From positions 496,001-560,000 of the forward strand of contig NZ_MSPW01000001.1 in the NCBI RefSeq assembly GCF_001955655.1: DNA of 64,000 nt, read 5' to 3'. Source of the DNA: Viridibacillus arenosi (GTDB lineage Bacteria; Bacillota; Bacilli; Bacillales_A; Planococcaceae). The number at the start of each line of letters is the position of its first letter. Position 1 is the stretch's first letter. The notes beneath the pieces were generated by a model. That model did no database searches. It was given only the letters and a program-made list of their open reading frames with translations, and was not told the DNA's origin. Both the position numbers and the translations under genes were made by a program. This document shows, piece by piece, positions 7,407 through 17,632 of this stretch.

Positions 7407-9518
7407 TTACTTTTGCTCTTCGCGTTCTTTTTCTTCTTTTAATACTACTTTACGAGAAAGGTTTACGCGACCTTGGTTGTCGATTTCGATGACTTTTACA
7501 AGTAGTTCATCTTCTAGTTTTAGAACATCTTCTACGGCTTTAGTGCGCTCTTCTTGAATTTCAGAAATGTGTAGTAAACCGTCTTTACCTGGGAAGATTT
7601 GAACAAATGCACCGAATTTTTCGATACGTTTTACTTTACCCATGTAATATTCGCCTACAACTGCTTCACGTACGATATTTTCAATGATTTCTTTTGCACG
7701 TGCGTTCATTGCTTCATCAACAGAAGAGATGTAAATTGTACCGTCTTGTTCAGTATCAATTTTCACGCCAGTTTCTTCGATGATTTTATTGATTTGTTTA
7801 CCGCCAGGTCCGATAACATCACGAATTTTATCTGGGTTAATTTTAACCATGATAATTTTCGGAGCATATTTAGAAAGATGATCACGTCTTTCTGGCATAG
7901 TTGCAAGCATAGACTCTAGTATATGCATACGACCAATTTTCGCTTGAGTTAAAGCTTCTTCTAAAATTTGATTTGATAATCCATCAATTTTAATATCCAT
8001 TTGAAGTGCAGTAACACCTTTTGCAGTACCCGCTACTTTGAAGTCCATATCACCCAGGTGATCTTCCATTCCTTGAATATCAGTTAAGATTGAATAATGT
8101 TCATCTTTTTTAATAAGACCCATTGCAATACCTGCAACTGGTGCTTTAAGAGGAACACCTGCATCCATCATCGCTAAAGTTGAAGCACAAATACTTGCTT
8201 GTGAAGTAGATCCATTAGATTCTAATACTTCTGATACGCAACGGATTGTGTAAGGGAAGTCTTTTTCGTTTGGAATAACTGCTTCTAAAGCACGTTCACC
8301 TAACGCACCATGGCCGATTTCACGACGGCCTGGTCCACGAATAGGTCCAGTTTCTCCTACTGAGAATTGAGGGAAGTTATAATGATGCATAAAGCGTTTA
8401 GACTCTTCAACACCTAAACCATCGATAATTTGAACATCACCTAGTGCTCCTAAAGTACAAACTGAAAGTGCTTGAGTTTGTCCACGTGTAAACAAGCCAG
8501 ATCCATGTGCTCTTGGAAGTAAACTTACTTCTGAAGATAATGGACGAATTTCATCTAATTTACGACCATCAGGACGAATTTTATCTTCTGTGATTAAACG
8601 GCGAACTTCTTCTTTCACCATTTTATCTAGAATTTCGCCAACTTGTTTTAAAGTTGCTTCATCCGCTTCAGCTTCTTCGTATTTTGCAACAACTTCAGCT
8701 TTTACAGCATTAATTGCTTCTTCACGAGCATGCTTTTCATAAGTTTGGATAGCAGCAACCATTTTAGTTCCGAATTCCGCATTGATTTCAGCGTATAATT
8801 CTTCATTTATTCCGTGTAATATTACTTCCATTTTTTCTTTGCCGACTTCAGCAGCAATTGTTTCTTGGAAAGCAATTATTTTTTTGATTTCTTCATGTCC
8901 AAACATAATAGCTTCTAACATTTTTTCTTCAGGAACTTCTAAAGCACCTGCTTCAACCATGTTAATCGCATCTTTTGTACCAGCAACAATTAAATTAATT
9001 GTTGAATTTTCCCATTGTGCAACTGTTGGGTTTACGATGAATTCACCGTCAACAAGCCCAACTTGGACACCTGCGATTGGTCCGTCAAATGGAATATCAG
9101 AAACCATCAAAGCAAGTGATGATCCGAGCATAGCTGCCATTTCTGAAGGGCAATCTTGATCTGCTGACATAACCATAGAGATTACTTGTACTTCATTACG
9201 GAAGCCATCAGGGAATAACGGACGGATTGGACGGTCGATTAAGCGAGATGTTAATACCGCTTTTTCAGAAGGACGTCCTTCACGTTTGATAAACCCACCA
9301 GGGATCTTACCAACTGCATATAATTTTTCTTCATAGTTAACTGTTAATGGGAAGAAGTCTAATGGTTTTGGGTGTTTTGAAGCAGTTGCATTTGATAGTA
9401 CAACCGTTTCTCCATAACGTACTAATACCGACCCATTAGCTTGCTTTGCGAGCTGACCTACTTCGATTTGTAAAGGTCGTCCGGCCCATTCATAGGTATA
9501 AACCTTTTTTTCGTTCAT
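7407..9518 (-). CDS. pnp: Polyribonucleotide nucleotidyltransferase (PNPase)
   Basis: Phosphorolytic 3'-5' exoribonuclease of 703 aa, a core enzyme of mRNA decay. Domains in order: RNase PH 1, all-alpha linker, RNase PH 2, KH (about 555-615; [12 protein letters not shown]) and S1 (about 620-690; [21 protein letters not shown]). The PH2 core with [15 protein letters not shown] and [19 protein letters not shown] is intact. ATG start after GAGGAGTTCAAATAA. It lies downstream of rpsO as in most bacteria, with the rpsO terminator between them. Confidence 0.97.
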   Translation of the reverse strand: MNEKKVYTYEWAGRPLQIEVGQLAKQANGSVLVRYGETVVLSNATASKHPKPLDFFPLTVNYEEKLYAVGKIPGGFIKREGRPSEKAVLTSRLIDRPIRPLFPDGFRNEVQVISMVMSADQDCPSEMAAMLGSSLALMVSDIPFDGPIAGVQVGLVDGEFIVNPTVAQWENSTINLIVAGTKDAINMVEAGALEVPEEKMLEAIMFGHEEIKKIIAFQETIAAEVGKEKMEVILHGINEELYAEINAEFGTKMVAAIQTYEKHAREEAINAVKAEVVAKYEEAEADEATLKQVGEILDKMVKEEVRRLITEDKIRPDGRKLDEIRPLSSEVSLLPRAHGSGLFTRGQTQALSVCTLGALGDVQIIDGLGVEESKRFMHHYNFPQFSVGETGPIRGPGRREIGHGALGERALEAVIPNEKDFPYTIRCVSEVLESNGSTSQASICASTLAMMDAGVPLKAPVAGIAMGLIKKDEHYSILTDIQGMEDHLGDMDFKVAGTAKGVTALQMDIKIDGLSNQILEEALTQAKIGRMHILESMLATMPERRDHLSKYAPKIIMVKINPDKIRDVIGPGGKQINKIIEETGVKIDTEQDGTIYISSVDEAMNARAKEIIENIVREAVVGEYYMGKVKRIEKFGAFVQIFPGKDGLLHISEIQEERTKAVEDVLKLEDELLVKVIEIDNQGRVNLSRKVVLKEEKEREEQK

Positions 9519-9660
9519 TTATTTGAACTCCTCTCTCAAAGAAAACATCTATTCATGTATTTATGTAGTACTATTAGTTTATCAAAAAAGGGAGGCTTAT
9601 GCGAAACATTTCAATTCTTTATATTCAAATTGTCGTAGGAGGTTAGTTTATTGAAGCATA
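9519..9660 (-). promoter_or_regulatory. pnp upstream region
   Basis: 142 bp between the rpsO terminator and pnp. I see no promoter that meets both -35 and -10 criteria, and no strong hairpin. On the opposite strand there are two consensus Shine-Dalgarno sequences, described under findings. Confidence 0.3.
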
Positions 9661-9686
9661 AAGAAAAAGCGGGACAAGCCCGCTTT
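9661..9686 (-). terminator. Rho-independent terminator of rpsO
   Basis: Perfect 8-bp stem AAAGCGGG / CCCGCTTT (arms 9679-9686 and 9666-9673), 5-nt loop, followed by TTTTTCTTT on the minus strand, 15 nt past the rpsO stop. Confidence 0.9.
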
Positions 9687-9700
9687 CACAAAATTGCATG

Positions 9701-9970
9701 TTATCGACGTAAGCCGAGTTTAGTAATGATTTCACGGTAGCGTGGTACGTCATTTTCACGTAAATATTTTAATAAGTTACGACGACGTCCAACCATTTTG
9801 AATAAACCGCGACGAGAATGGTGGTCTTTTTTATGAGTACGTAAGTGCTCATTTAAGTTGTTAATCTCTTCCGTAAGGATAGCGATTTGAACTTCTGGTG
9901 AACCAGTATCACTTTCGTGTACACGGAATTCAGAAATGATTTCGTTTTTGCGTTCTTGTGTTAGTGCCAT
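9701..9970 (-). CDS. rpsO: 30S ribosomal protein S15
   Basis: Primary 16S rRNA-binding protein of the 30S platform, 89 aa, the family length. Contains the near-invariant [33 protein letters not shown] and ends in [13 protein letters not shown]. Start set at ATG 9970 (MALTQERKN) because AGGAGGTG sits 6-7 nt upstream; the in-frame GTG at 9979 overlaps that Shine-Dalgarno and is rejected. Own promoter, a structured leader of about 115 nt, and own terminator. Confidence 0.97.
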   Translation of the reverse strand: MALTQERKNEIISEFRVHESDTGSPEVQIAILTEEINNLNEHLRTHKKDHHSRRGLFKMVGRRRNLLKYLRENDVPRYREIITKLGLRR

Positions 9971-10085
9971 CCTATTCACCTCCTAAATTGAAATATCCCC
10001 AAATGCTGAGCAAACGTTGGTGATTCGAAAGCCAAGCAATGGTTCAGTGGTTGCAAATGAAATACTTCATTTAGAGCAACTCACT
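9971..10085 (-). ncRNA. rpsO 5' leader, possible S15 autoregulatory element
   Basis: The transcript from the rpsO promoter would carry a leader of about 115 nt. Its 5' part folds into GTTGC-(TCT)-AAATGAA / TTCATTT-GCAAC, a 12-bp hairpin with one bulge (about 10045-10081). Several Gram-positive rpsO leaders bind S15 and block translation (established for Geobacillus). Whether this leader contains the S15 site is inference. Confidence 0.45.
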
Positions 10086-10091
10086 TATGAA

Positions 10092-10120
10092 ATAGTAACA
10101 TAAGCGCCTAATAGAATCAA
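10092..10120 (-). promoter_or_regulatory. SigA-type promoter of rpsO
   Basis: Minus strand: -35 TTGATT (10115-10120), 17-nt spacer, extended -10 TGTTACTAT with TACTAT at 10092-10097. It starts 8 nt after the ribF stop. Confidence 0.75.
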
Positions 10121-10127
10121 CTATTAT

Positions 10128-11078
10128 CTAACGTTCACGTAAATATTTCATTGCAGTTGCCTTATCTATTTCGATTTGTCTTTTCAGCGCGTCGATTCCA
10201 TCAAACTTTTGTTCTGATCTTAAATGCTTATACCAATCTATTTGTACTTCTTCAGCATAAATATTTTTGTTGAAGTCCATAATATGTACTTCTATTGATA
10301 AGCTTTTTTCATCTGGGTTTTTGAATGTTGGTTTATATCCCACGTTACAAACACCATCGAACCATTCATTTTGTACTCGCATTCTTACAGCATAAACACC
10401 ATTAGCCGGTATGAACGTACCTTCATGCGCTTGAATATTCGCAGTTGGAAAACCAATCTGACGTCCTCGTTTATCACCATGTACGACAATCCCTGGAATT
10501 TGGTATGGTCTTCCTAGAAGAATATGAACAGCTTCCATTTCACCCACTTGTAACAACTTACGAATTCTAGTCGAGCTAATTTTCTCCTCTTCCTGAACTT
10601 GCTTATTAATTATAGTAACATCGAAGTCTTCATTGCTGAGTGACTTCATTTCTTCCATCGTTCCTTTTCCAAATGCACCAAATGTAAAATCGAAGCCTGC
10701 TGTCACATGTTTTACATTTAATTTACGAATAAATACATCTACAAATTTACTAGGACTAAGCTTAGCGAAATCCGAAGTGAAGCGTACGACGAATACCGTA
10801 TCAACTCCCATACTTTCAAGGATATCTAGCTTTTGCTTTATTGGTGTAATATAAAAAACTTGTTCTTTACTTTGGCCTAATACAATAGAAGGGTGAGGAT
10901 CAAACGTCATAACAGCCGTTTTCAAGTTTTTCTCGTGTGCTTGCTTTTTCGCATGCTCAATCACCGCTTGATGACCTCGATGTACTCCATCAAAAAAGCC
11001 GATTGCAAGCGAATAGGGTCCTTCAATATCTGGATGACTAATTTGGTGAGGGTACATTAATTGAATAACTTTCATCAT
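10128..11078 (-). CDS. ribF: Bifunctional riboflavin kinase / FAD synthetase
   Basis: Makes FMN from riboflavin and FAD from FMN. The 316-aa protein has an N-terminal FAD-synthetase domain with the HxGH-type motif GFFDGVHRGHQ (27-37) and STRIRKLL (residues near 165), and a C-terminal riboflavin kinase domain with GDKRGRQIGFPTANI. The B. subtilis orthologue is called ribC. The Shine-Dalgarno overlaps the truB stop (TAGGAGG) and the ATG lies 8 nt after it, so it is cotranscribed with truB. Confidence 0.95.
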   Translation of the reverse strand: MMKVIQLMYPHQISHPDIEGPYSLAIGFFDGVHRGHQAVIEHAKKQAHEKNLKTAVMTFDPHPSIVLGQSKEQVFYITPIKQKLDILESMGVDTVFVVRFTSDFAKLSPSKFVDVFIRKLNVKHVTAGFDFTFGAFGKGTMEEMKSLSNEDFDVTIINKQVQEEEKISSTRIRKLLQVGEMEAVHILLGRPYQIPGIVVHGDKRGRQIGFPTANIQAHEGTFIPANGVYAVRMRVQNEWFDGVCNVGYKPTFKNPDEKSLSIEVHIMDFNKNIYAEEVQIDWYKHLRSEQKFDGIDALKRQIEIDKATAMKYLRER

Positions 11079-11090
11079 AAAGACTGCCTC

Positions 11091-12005
11091 CTAATCAACA
11101 GCTGGGAACATTTTTTCTGGCTTCATAAGCCCATCTTTTGTTGGATGCTTAATATAAATAGCAACCGCTCTCCCATTTTCTACAAATACTATTTTATCAT
11201 GTTCTTCTAGAGATGGGTGCATAGGAATTACTTGTCCATTTGTAATTTGCTTATGATTCTCTTCATCAATTTGGAAAGTTGGATAATTAGTTAATGCTTG
11301 CTCAATTGGCATTATTACTTTATCCAATTCCTCCGCCTCAGCAATTTCACGTAATTCAGAAATTGTGACACAATCTTCCTTCTTAAAATTTCCAGAAGCT
11401 GTACGAACTAGTGAAGCCATATGCGCAGGGTACCCTAACTCTTCACCTATTTGTACAGCTAAAGTGCGAATATATGTCCCTTTGCTACATGCAATGCGAA
11501 CTGGGAAAGTGATAGTAGCTCCCTCATAGACCAATTCATCATCTAGTAGTTCTAAGTTATAAATCATAACATTACGAGAAGGACGTTCTATAATCTGACC
11601 TTGGCGTGCGTATTCATATAATTTCCGTCCATTTACTTTCACAGCTGAATACATCGGTGGTGTTTGTGAAATTTCTCCAGTAAGGTTAGCAAGTACCTGT
11701 AATAATTGTTCACGAGAAATGGTTTTGATACTACTATCTTCTGCCACTATTTCCCCTTCAGCATCTTCAGTTGTAGTAGATGTGCCAATTGAAATAACAG
11801 CCTCATACGTTTTACCTGCGTCTGTCAGATATTCTGCTAGACGTGTTGCATTGCCAATACAAATCGGCAAAACACCTTCTACACCCGGATCAAGTGTACC
11901 TGTATGCCCTACTTTTTTCGTTTGCAATATTTTGCGTAATTTAAATACGCAATCGTGAGAAGTCATTCCCCGTTCTTTCCATAGAGGAAGAATGCCATGT
12001 TGCAT
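11091..12005 (-). CDS. truB: tRNA pseudouridine(55) synthase
   Basis: Forms pseudouridine 55 in the T-loop of tRNAs. The 304-aa protein has the catalytic aspartate Asp39 in GHTGTLDPGVEGVLP, the TruB N-terminal motif MTSHDCVFKLRK, PPMYSAVKVNGRKLYEYAR, and SKGTYIRTLA. Start set at ATG 12005 (MQHGIL), 9 nt after AAGGAG; an in-frame TTG at 12014 is too close to that site. A terminator separates it from rbfA, so the rimP-rbfA operon probably ends before truB. Confidence 0.95.
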   Translation of the reverse strand: MQHGILPLWKERGMTSHDCVFKLRKILQTKKVGHTGTLDPGVEGVLPICIGNATRLAEYLTDAGKTYEAVISIGTSTTTEDAEGEIVAEDSSIKTISREQLLQVLANLTGEISQTPPMYSAVKVNGRKLYEYARQGQIIERPSRNVMIYNLELLDDELVYEGATITFPVRIACSKGTYIRTLAVQIGEELGYPAHMASLVRTASGNFKKEDCVTISELREIAEAEELDKVIMPIEQALTNYPTFQIDEENHKQITNGQVIPMHPSLEEHDKIVFVENGRAVAIYIKHPTKDGLMKPEKMFPAVD

Positions 12006-12050
12006 TCGTGTCAACTCCTTTTTAGTATAAATAATTTTATTTTAAAGACA

Positions 12051-12084
12051 GAAAAAGCCTGCAAATAATAAGGTTTGCAGGCTT
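12051..12084 (-). terminator. Rho-independent terminator after rbfA
   Basis: Perfect 11-bp stem AAGCCTGCAAA / TTTGCAGGCTT (arms 12074-12084 and 12055-12065), loop of 8, then TTTTTC on the minus strand. It lies 7 nt past the rbfA stop. Confidence 0.9.
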
Positions 12085-12091
12085 GTTTCAA

Positions 12092-12442
12092 TTATTGATC
12101 TTTTGATTCATGTAGTTGACGTAAAAGCGTGTCAATTTTATTACCATATTCAGCCGATGAGTCAAATTCAAAGGATAATTCTGGTGTAATTCTTAAACGA
12201 ATACGTTGACCAATTTCAGAACGAATAAAGCCTTTTGCTTTTTCAAGTCCTTTTAATGTGTCCTGACGCTCTCTCTCAGTACCTAAGCTAGTAATATAAA
12301 TTGTTGCTTGTTGTAAGTCACCTGTTACTTCAACATCTGTTACAGTAACAAATCCGACGCGAGGGTCTTTTAGTTTACGAACGATAATATCGCCGAGTTC
12401 CTTTTTCATTTGTTCTGCAACACGGTTCGCGCGCATACTCAT
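12092..12442 (-). CDS. rbfA: 30S ribosome-binding factor A
   Basis: Late 30S assembly and cold-adaptation factor, 116 aa with a single KH-like fold. Starts [17 protein letters not shown] and contains [19 protein letters not shown] and [17 protein letters not shown], the family signatures. ATG 12442 follows GAGGTG with normal spacing. Last gene of the rimP operon. Confidence 0.95.
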   Translation of the reverse strand: MSMRANRVAEQMKKELGDIIVRKLKDPRVGFVTVTDVEVTGDLQQATIYITSLGTERERQDTLKGLEKAKGFIRSEIGQRIRLRITPELSFEFDSSAEYGNKIDTLLRQLHESKDQ

Positions 12443-12461
12443 AATCGTTTCACCTCAATTT

Positions 12462-12740
12462 TTATAAGTACTCTCTTTGTATGTTTAGTCGTTCCCATTC
12501 GGGATTTGATTCTAGAAGTTGAAGAGCACGAGTGAGCTCACGATCTGCTGCATCCTTAGAAGAAGCAACAGTAACAATCGCGAGCAATGCTCTTTGCCAA
12601 ACATCTTGATGATCAATTTCTGCAATGGAAACATTGTACCGCTGTTTTGTACGGGTAATCATACTTTGCAAGACAGCACGTTTTTCTTTTAACGAATGGG
12701 CCGCAGGGATGAAGAATTCACACTCTGCGTAGACAATCAT
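12462..12740 (-). CDS. ylxP: DUF503 family protein YlxP
   Basis: 92-aa protein with the DUF503 pattern: [34 protein letters not shown]-type core (HSLKEKR at 16-22, AEIDHQD near 40-46) and [13 protein letters not shown]. The function is unknown; its fixed place between infB and rbfA suggests a link to translation or ribosome assembly. Start overlaps the infB stop (ATGA). Confidence 0.9.
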   Translation of the reverse strand: MIVYAECEFFIPAAHSLKEKRAVLQSMITRTKQRYNVSIAEIDHQDVWQRALLAIVTVASSKDAADRELTRALQLLESNPEWERLNIQREYL

Positions 12741-15205
12741 TTGCGGACAATTTCTTCCATGATGAATGCTTCAATTACATCTTCTGTTTTAATGTCATTG
12801 AAGTTTTTCACTGTAAATCCACATTCATAACCTTTAGCTACTTCTTTTGCATCATCTTTGAAACGTTTTAAAGAGTCTAATTCGCCTTCGAAAATAACGA
12901 TACCCTCACGGATAACACGAACACCACTATCGCGCGTAATCTTACCTTCAAGTACATATCCACCAGCAATTGTGCCGACTTTAGATACTTTGAATGTTTC
13001 ACGAACTTCTGCTGAACCAATTATTTTTTCTTGGAATTCAGGATCTAATAATCCTTTCATTGCAGCTTCGATTTCTTCAATTACTTTATAAATAACACGG
13101 TGTAGACGGATATCTACTCCTTCAGCTTCAGCTGCACGTTTCGCATTAGTATCTGGACGTACGTTGAAACCAATGACAATTGCATTTGATGCGGCTGCTA
13201 ATGAAATATCAGATTCTGTAATTGCACCAGCACCCGTGTGGATGATACGCACATTTACACCTTCTACATCAATTTTCATTAACGAAGCTGCCATTGCTTC
13301 TACTGTACCTTGAACGTCAGCTTTAACGATTAAGTTTAACTCTTTCATTTCGCCTTGGCTCATTTGTTCAAATAAATTATCAAGAGTTACTCGTTGTTTT
13401 TCAGAGCGTTGTGCTTGAATAGCAGTCGTTGCACGTGCTTCCCCTACTTGACGAGCTGTTTTTTCATCTTCGAATACTACAAAACGGTCGCCAGCTTGAG
13501 GAACTTCACTTAATCCAGTAATTTCAACTGGTGTAGAAGGACCTGCAGTTTTTACGCGACGTCCAATATCATTAACCATTGCACGAACACGTCCGTAAGC
13601 GTGGCCAACTACAATTGGATCTCCTATGTTAAGAGTACCATTTTGTACTAATAAAGTAGCAACAGAACCGCGACCTTTATCTAGTTGTGCTTCGATTACA
13701 GTACCAATAGCTTTACGTTTTGGATCAGCTGTTAATTCGCCTACTTCTGAAACTAACAATACCATTTCAAGTAATGAATCAATGCCATCTCCTTTTAATG
13801 CTGAGATAGGAACAAAGATCGTTTCGCCGCCCCAAGCTTCTGGTACTAGACCATGCTCAGTAAGCTCTTGCATTACGCGATCAGGGTTAGCTGTTGGTTT
13901 ATCCATTTTGTTTACAGCAACAATAATTGGAACTTCTGCAGCTTTTGCATGGTTGATTGCTTCAACTGTTTGAGGCATTACACCATCATCAGCAGCAACT
14001 ACTAAAATTGTTAAGTCAGTAATTCTTGCACCACGCGCACGCATTGTTGTGAACGCTGCGTGTCCAGGTGTATCTAGGAATGTAATTTTTTTGTCGTTTA
14101 CGACTACTTGGTAAGCACCAATATGTTGTGTAATACCGCCAGCTTCTCCAGCAGTTACTTTTGTGTTACGAATTGAATCTAGTAATGTTGTTTTACCATG
14201 GTCAACGTGACCCATAATTGTTACAACTGGTGGACGTTCTGCTATGTTATTTGTATTTACTTCTTCTTGGTCACCCTCAAAGTAAGTTTCTAGGTCTGTT
14301 ACGTCGATACGAATTTCTTCCTCAACTTCCACACCATAATCAGCACAGATTAGTTCGATCGCATCTTGTTCAAGCTCTTGGTTAATTGTCGCCATAACGC
14401 CAAGCATGAATAATTTTTTGATGATTTCAGATGGTTCACGGCCTAATTTTTTCGCTAATTCGCCTACAGATAATGATTCGAAGAAAGTGATTTTTTCTGG
14501 TAATTCTTTTTTCACTGCAGGTACAACTGGTTGTGGTCTTTGTTTACGACGTTGCCCACCATTAATACCTGGTTTTTTTCTTTGATTAAAGTTACGGTTT
14601 CCACCTTGTTGGTTGGATTGACCACCAGGTCCGCGATTTGTGTTACGGTTTTGGCTTGAATTTGAATTCGAGCCAGTTCTTGTGTTCGAATTCGTATTTG
14701 GTTTATTGTTTGAACCTGTATTTGGTCTTGAGTTTGTGTTCGTATTTGAATTCGAATTTGGTCTTGAACTTGTGTTTGTGTTTGGTCTTGAACCTGTGTT
14801 TGTGTTTGGTCTTGAATTAGTATTTGGTCTTGAATTTGAGTTAGAACGATTGTTTGAATTTGAGTTTGAGTTGTTTTTTGAAGTGGAATTGTTATTCATA
14901 GTACTTCCTTGATTAGTATTTTGTTTTGGTTGAGCAGCGCTAGTTTGTGGTGCTTTTTCGTCTTTTCTAGCGTTCGGACGATTCCCTTGTTGTCCTCTGT
15001 TTTGGTGCTCAGTTTTTTTTGGTCCTTGAGATGATTGTGCGTTAATTTTCATTTTAAATACACCATCTAATTTGCTAACTGCATCTTTTTCTAACGTAGA
15101 CATATGGTTTGTGACGTTTATTTGTAGCTTTGTAAGCTGATCAATAACTTCTTTACTTGACTTATTTACTTGTTTCGCATATTCATGGACGCGTAATTTT
15201 GTCAT
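12737..15205 (-). CDS. infB: Translation initiation factor IF-2
   Basis: GTPase that delivers initiator tRNA to the 30S P site, 822 aa. Order: N-terminal IF2_N ([20 protein letters not shown]), a long linker, a second IF2_N-like module ([19 protein letters not shown], about 238-256), G domain with G1 GHVDHGKTT (about 332-340), [14 protein letters not shown], then domains II, III and IV. The linker (about residues 95-215) is almost entirely Asn, Ser, Thr, Arg, Pro and Gly, with many [12 protein letters not shown] units. Start after GGGGGTGAATAC. Confidence 0.97.
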   Translation of the reverse strand: MTKLRVHEYAKQVNKSSKEVIDQLTKLQINVTNHMSTLEKDAVSKLDGVFKMKINAQSSQGPKKTEHQNRGQQGNRPNARKDEKAPQTSAAQPKQNTNQGSTMNNNSTSKNNSNSNSNNRSNSNSRPNTNSRPNTNTGSRPNTNTSSRPNSNSNTNTNSRPNTGSNNKPNTNSNTRTGSNSNSSQNRNTNRGPGGQSNQQGGNRNFNQRKKPGINGGQRRKQRPQPVVPAVKKELPEKITFFESLSVGELAKKLGREPSEIIKKLFMLGVMATINQELEQDAIELICADYGVEVEEEIRIDVTDLETYFEGDQEEVNTNNIAERPPVVTIMGHVDHGKTTLLDSIRNTKVTAGEAGGITQHIGAYQVVVNDKKITFLDTPGHAAFTTMRARGARITDLTILVVAADDGVMPQTVEAINHAKAAEVPIIVAVNKMDKPTANPDRVMQELTEHGLVPEAWGGETIFVPISALKGDGIDSLLEMVLLVSEVGELTADPKRKAIGTVIEAQLDKGRGSVATLLVQNGTLNIGDPIVVGHAYGRVRAMVNDIGRRVKTAGPSTPVEITGLSEVPQAGDRFVVFEDEKTARQVGEARATTAIQAQRSEKQRVTLDNLFEQMSQGEMKELNLIVKADVQGTVEAMAASLMKIDVEGVNVRIIHTGAGAITESDISLAAASNAIVIGFNVRPDTNAKRAAEAEGVDIRLHRVIYKVIEEIEAAMKGLLDPEFQEKIIGSAEVRETFKVSKVGTIAGGYVLEGKITRDSGVRVIREGIVIFEGELDSLKRFKDDAKEVAKGYECGFTVKNFNDIKTEDVIEAFIMEEIVRK
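14590..14920 (-). repeat. Degenerate Asn/Ser-rich coding repeat in infB linker
   Basis: This stretch encodes imperfect repeats of the units [12 protein letters not shown] and NTNT. The underlying DNA is a run of related 18-bp units, giving a repetitive TTTG-rich plus strand. It is a spacer between the N-terminal modules and the GTPase domain. Confidence 0.7.
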
Positions 15206-15219
15206 GTATTCACCCCCGG

Positions 15220-15531
15220 TTAGATTTCGTTGAGAAGCTCGGACAGTTTTTTCGCAAAACCGTCATCCACGATGGCTAATGAGACCCGTGCGTCTTTCCC
15301 CGTGGCATGTCCGAGATCATATCTAGTCCCGAACTCCTGCAACTCAACGTTGAAAGAATGACATTTATCTTGCATTTTTTTGCGCGTATTGGCAGATGCA
15401 TCTGTTGCTAAAATAACAAGCTTCGCACCATTATTGCGCACTTCTTTAATAACTTGTTCTTCGCCTGAAACGATTTTACGAGCCCTGGCAGCCAATCCAA
15501 GTAAATTTAAAATAGATTGCTGTGGCGTCAT
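15220..15531 (-). CDS. ylxQ: L7Ae-family ribosomal protein YlxQ
   Basis: 103-aa member of the L7Ae/L30e/YbxF RNA-binding family that recognises kink-turn RNA. Motifs: [35 protein letters not shown]. The exact target in bacteria is not settled. The start overlaps the ylxR stop by 4 nt (ATGA) and infB follows after 14 nt. Confidence 0.92.
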   Translation of the reverse strand: MTPQQSILNLLGLAARARKIVSGEEQVIKEVRNNGAKLVILATDASANTRKKMQDKCHSFNVELQEFGTRYDLGHATGKDARVSLAIVDDGFAKKLSELLNEI

Positions 15532-15806
15532 GTTAACGTCTCCTTGCGAATGACTTTTAAAAGGTCTTCATATACTTGTTCAGGAATTTCCACTTCTAAC
15601 TGATGTTTCAGGACATTTTTCTTTTTCGCTTCTGCAACAGCTGTTTCGGATTTCGAAACATATGCACCGCGACCTGATTTCTTGCCTGTAACATCAACGG
15701 AAACTTCGCCTTCTTTAGAACGAACAACCCGGATCATTTCTTTTTTAGGAAACATTTCACCAGTTGCTACACATTTTCTTAAAGGAATTTTTCTGTTTAT
15801 CGACAT
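15528..15806 (-). CDS. rnpM: RNase P modulator RnpM (YlxR, DUF448)
   Basis: 92-aa DUF448 protein with PLRKCVATGEMFPKKEMIRVV and GKKSGRGAYVSKS, the conserved nucleic-acid-binding face. B. subtilis YlxR has been renamed RnpM for its interaction with RNase P RNA. Part of the rimP-nusA operon. Confidence 0.9.
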   Translation of the reverse strand: MSINRKIPLRKCVATGEMFPKKEMIRVVRSKEGEVSVDVTGKKSGRGAYVSKSETAVAEAKKKNVLKHQLEVEIPEQVYEDLLKVIRKETLT

Positions 15807-15889
15807 AAGAACACACCTTCCTTTTAGCGTAAGAACTATTGGCCATAATGGTTCATTAGAAGACTTTGCATATGACCAAATGCTATTAC

Positions 15890-17032
15890 TTATTCTTCGT
15901 CGTCTTTATATAAATCAACCTCAACGTCATAATCTACATCTTCTTCGTCTTGAGCTTCCTCATAAACAACAGTTGATGATTGAGTTGGGTAGATTCCTAA
16001 TTCTCTTGCATCTGTTTCACTCTTAATATCAATCTTCCAGCCAGTCAATTTAGCAGCAAGGCGCGCATTTTGACCGCGTTTACCAATAGCTAAAGATAAT
16101 TGATAGTCAGGAACAACTACTGTAGTTGACTTTTCTTCTTCATCAACTTGCACATCAAGAACTTTTGAAGGACTTAGTGCGTTTGCAACGAATACTACAG
16201 GATCTTCTGACCATTCAACGATATCGATTTTCTCACCGTTTAGTTCGTTAACAATTGTTTGTACACGGGCACCTTTAGTACCTACGCATGAACCTACAGG
16301 ATCCACTTCTTCATTATGTGCAAAGACAGAAATTTTAGAGCGATCGCCAGCTTCACGAGCTATTGATTTAATTTCTACTGTACCTTGGAAGATTTCAGGA
16401 ACTTCTAATTCAAATAAACGACGAAGTAAACCTGGGTGAGTACGTGATACGTATACTTGTGGCCCACGAGAAGTACGTTCTACTTTCGTGATATATACTT
16501 TGATACGATCGTGAGGCGCATAAGACTCGCCTTGAATTTGTTCATTTTGTGGTAATACCGCTTCGACTTTACCTAAACCAACGTAAATATTACGTGGGTC
16601 TAAACGCTCTACAATACCATTTACGATATCATCTTCGCGATCCACATATTCTTCATAGACAATGCCACGTTCTGCTTCACGGAATCGTTGAGTAACGATT
16701 TGTTTCGCTGTAGTTGCAGCGATACGTCCGAAATTACGTGGTGTTTCTTCCTGTTCCACGATATCACCAATCTCATAGGCAGGGTTGATAACTTGCGCAT
16801 CTTCTACAGAGATTTGTAAGCGATCGTCTTCTACTACCTCTACTACATCTTTTCTTGAATACAAGTGCATTGTACCGCGGTCAAGGTTTAAATCAACACG
16901 CACGTTTTGCGCTTGGTTGTAATTCTTTTTATATGCATTAATAAGTGCCGCCTCGATTGCTTCAATAATGATATCACGAGAGATACCTTTTGCTTCAAGT
17001 GCATTTAACGCACCAACCAATTCTTTACTCAT
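15890..17032 (-). CDS. nusA: Transcription termination/antitermination factor NusA
   Basis: Binds RNA polymerase and nascent RNA, stimulating pausing and intrinsic termination. The 380-aa protein has the NTD (MSKELVGALNALEAKGISRD), an S1 domain (about 135-200), and KH1/KH2 (VGSCVGTKGARVQTIVNEL near 247-265; SLAIGKRGQNARLAAKLTGW near 313-332). It lacks the extra C-terminal acidic repeats of E. coli NusA but ends in an acidic tail (DEEDVDYDVEVDLYKDDEE), as in Firmicutes. A terminator-like hairpin in the operon leader is a likely target for autoregulation. Confidence 0.96.
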   Translation of the reverse strand: MSKELVGALNALEAKGISRDIIIEAIEAALINAYKKNYNQAQNVRVDLNLDRGTMHLYSRKDVVEVVEDDRLQISVEDAQVINPAYEIGDIVEQEETPRNFGRIAATTAKQIVTQRFREAERGIVYEEYVDREDDIVNGIVERLDPRNIYVGLGKVEAVLPQNEQIQGESYAPHDRIKVYITKVERTSRGPQVYVSRTHPGLLRRLFELEVPEIFQGTVEIKSIAREAGDRSKISVFAHNEEVDPVGSCVGTKGARVQTIVNELNGEKIDIVEWSEDPVVFVANALSPSKVLDVQVDEEEKSTTVVVPDYQLSLAIGKRGQNARLAAKLTGWKIDIKSETDARELGIYPTQSSTVVYEEAQDEEDVDYDVEVDLYKDDEE

Positions 17033-17052
17033 TGTCTATTTCACTCCTACTA

Positions 17053-17535
17053 TTAACTTTCTGCGGAAAAATCGATTGCTAATCGAGCTAATGCTATTTT
17101 ATCTTTATCGATAACGACCTTAATTTTTCTTGTTTTAATCTTAACGTCAAGTTCTACACCTGCGTCTGAATAAGATTTTAAATAACCTTCAAATACTTTC
17201 ATACCGTTAATGGCTTCATATGATTTAATATGCACGAATTGACCGATAGCCTTTTCAAAATCAGCTTCTTTTTTTAATGGTCGTTCTGCTCCTGGAGATG
17301 ACACTTCAAGGAAATAATTTTGTTCAATTGGATCAGATTCATCCAATTTTAAACTTAATAATTCACTTACTTGAGCACATTGTTCAATGTCAATGCTTCC
17401 TTCAGGAGTATCAATGTAAACGCGCAAAAACCAATCGCGACCCTCTTTAACGAATTCAACTTCGACTAATTCAAGGTTTAACCCTTCTACTATAGGCGTT
17501 GCAAGTTGTTCCACTGCTGAGATAACTTTGCTCAT
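17053..17535 (-). CDS. rimP: Ribosome maturation factor RimP
   Basis: 30S assembly factor, 160 aa with two domains. Motifs: [22 protein letters not shown] and [16 protein letters not shown], the family signature. Start set at ATG 17535 ([10 protein letters not shown]) with AGGAGG 6 nt upstream; an in-frame GTG at 17553 lies before the Shine-Dalgarno and is rejected. First gene of the rimP-rbfA operon. Confidence 0.94.
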   Translation of the reverse strand: MSKVISAVEQLATPIVEGLNLELVEVEFVKEGRDWFLRVYIDTPEGSIDIEQCAQVSELLSLKLDESDPIEQNYFLEVSSPGAERPLKKEADFEKAIGQFVHIKSYEAINGMKVFEGYLKSYSDAGVELDVKIKTRKIKVVIDKDKIALARLAIDFSAES

Positions 17536-17570
17536 ACAATCCTCCTGACTCACTTCATGTTGTCATAACA

Positions 17571-17600
17571 ACAGAAAAGAGCGGGAAATCCCACTCTTTT
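17571..17600 (-). terminator. Terminator-like hairpin in the rimP-nusA leader (attenuator candidate)
   Basis: Stem AAAAGAGTGGG / CCCGCTCTTTT with one G-U pair, 4-nt loop, then the interrupted T-tract TTTTCTGTTGTT on the minus strand. It lies downstream of the rimP promoter (17633-17661) as well as downstream of polC, so transcripts of the nusA operon must pass through it. Confidence 0.75.
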
Positions 17601-17632
17601 GCTGGTGTTCTATCAACAAATTAATTAAATAA

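Noticed and set aside
12006-12050. Promoter for truB (TATACT upstream)
   Set aside because: The -10 would place the start site in the Shine-Dalgarno, and no -35 is present.
14638-14912. Long Phe/Leu/Glu-rich open frame on the plus strand opposite infB
   Set aside because: It is the mirror of the Asn/Ser/Arg/Pro repeat linker of IF-2; periodic amino acid use and lack of a Shine-Dalgarno mark it as an artefact.
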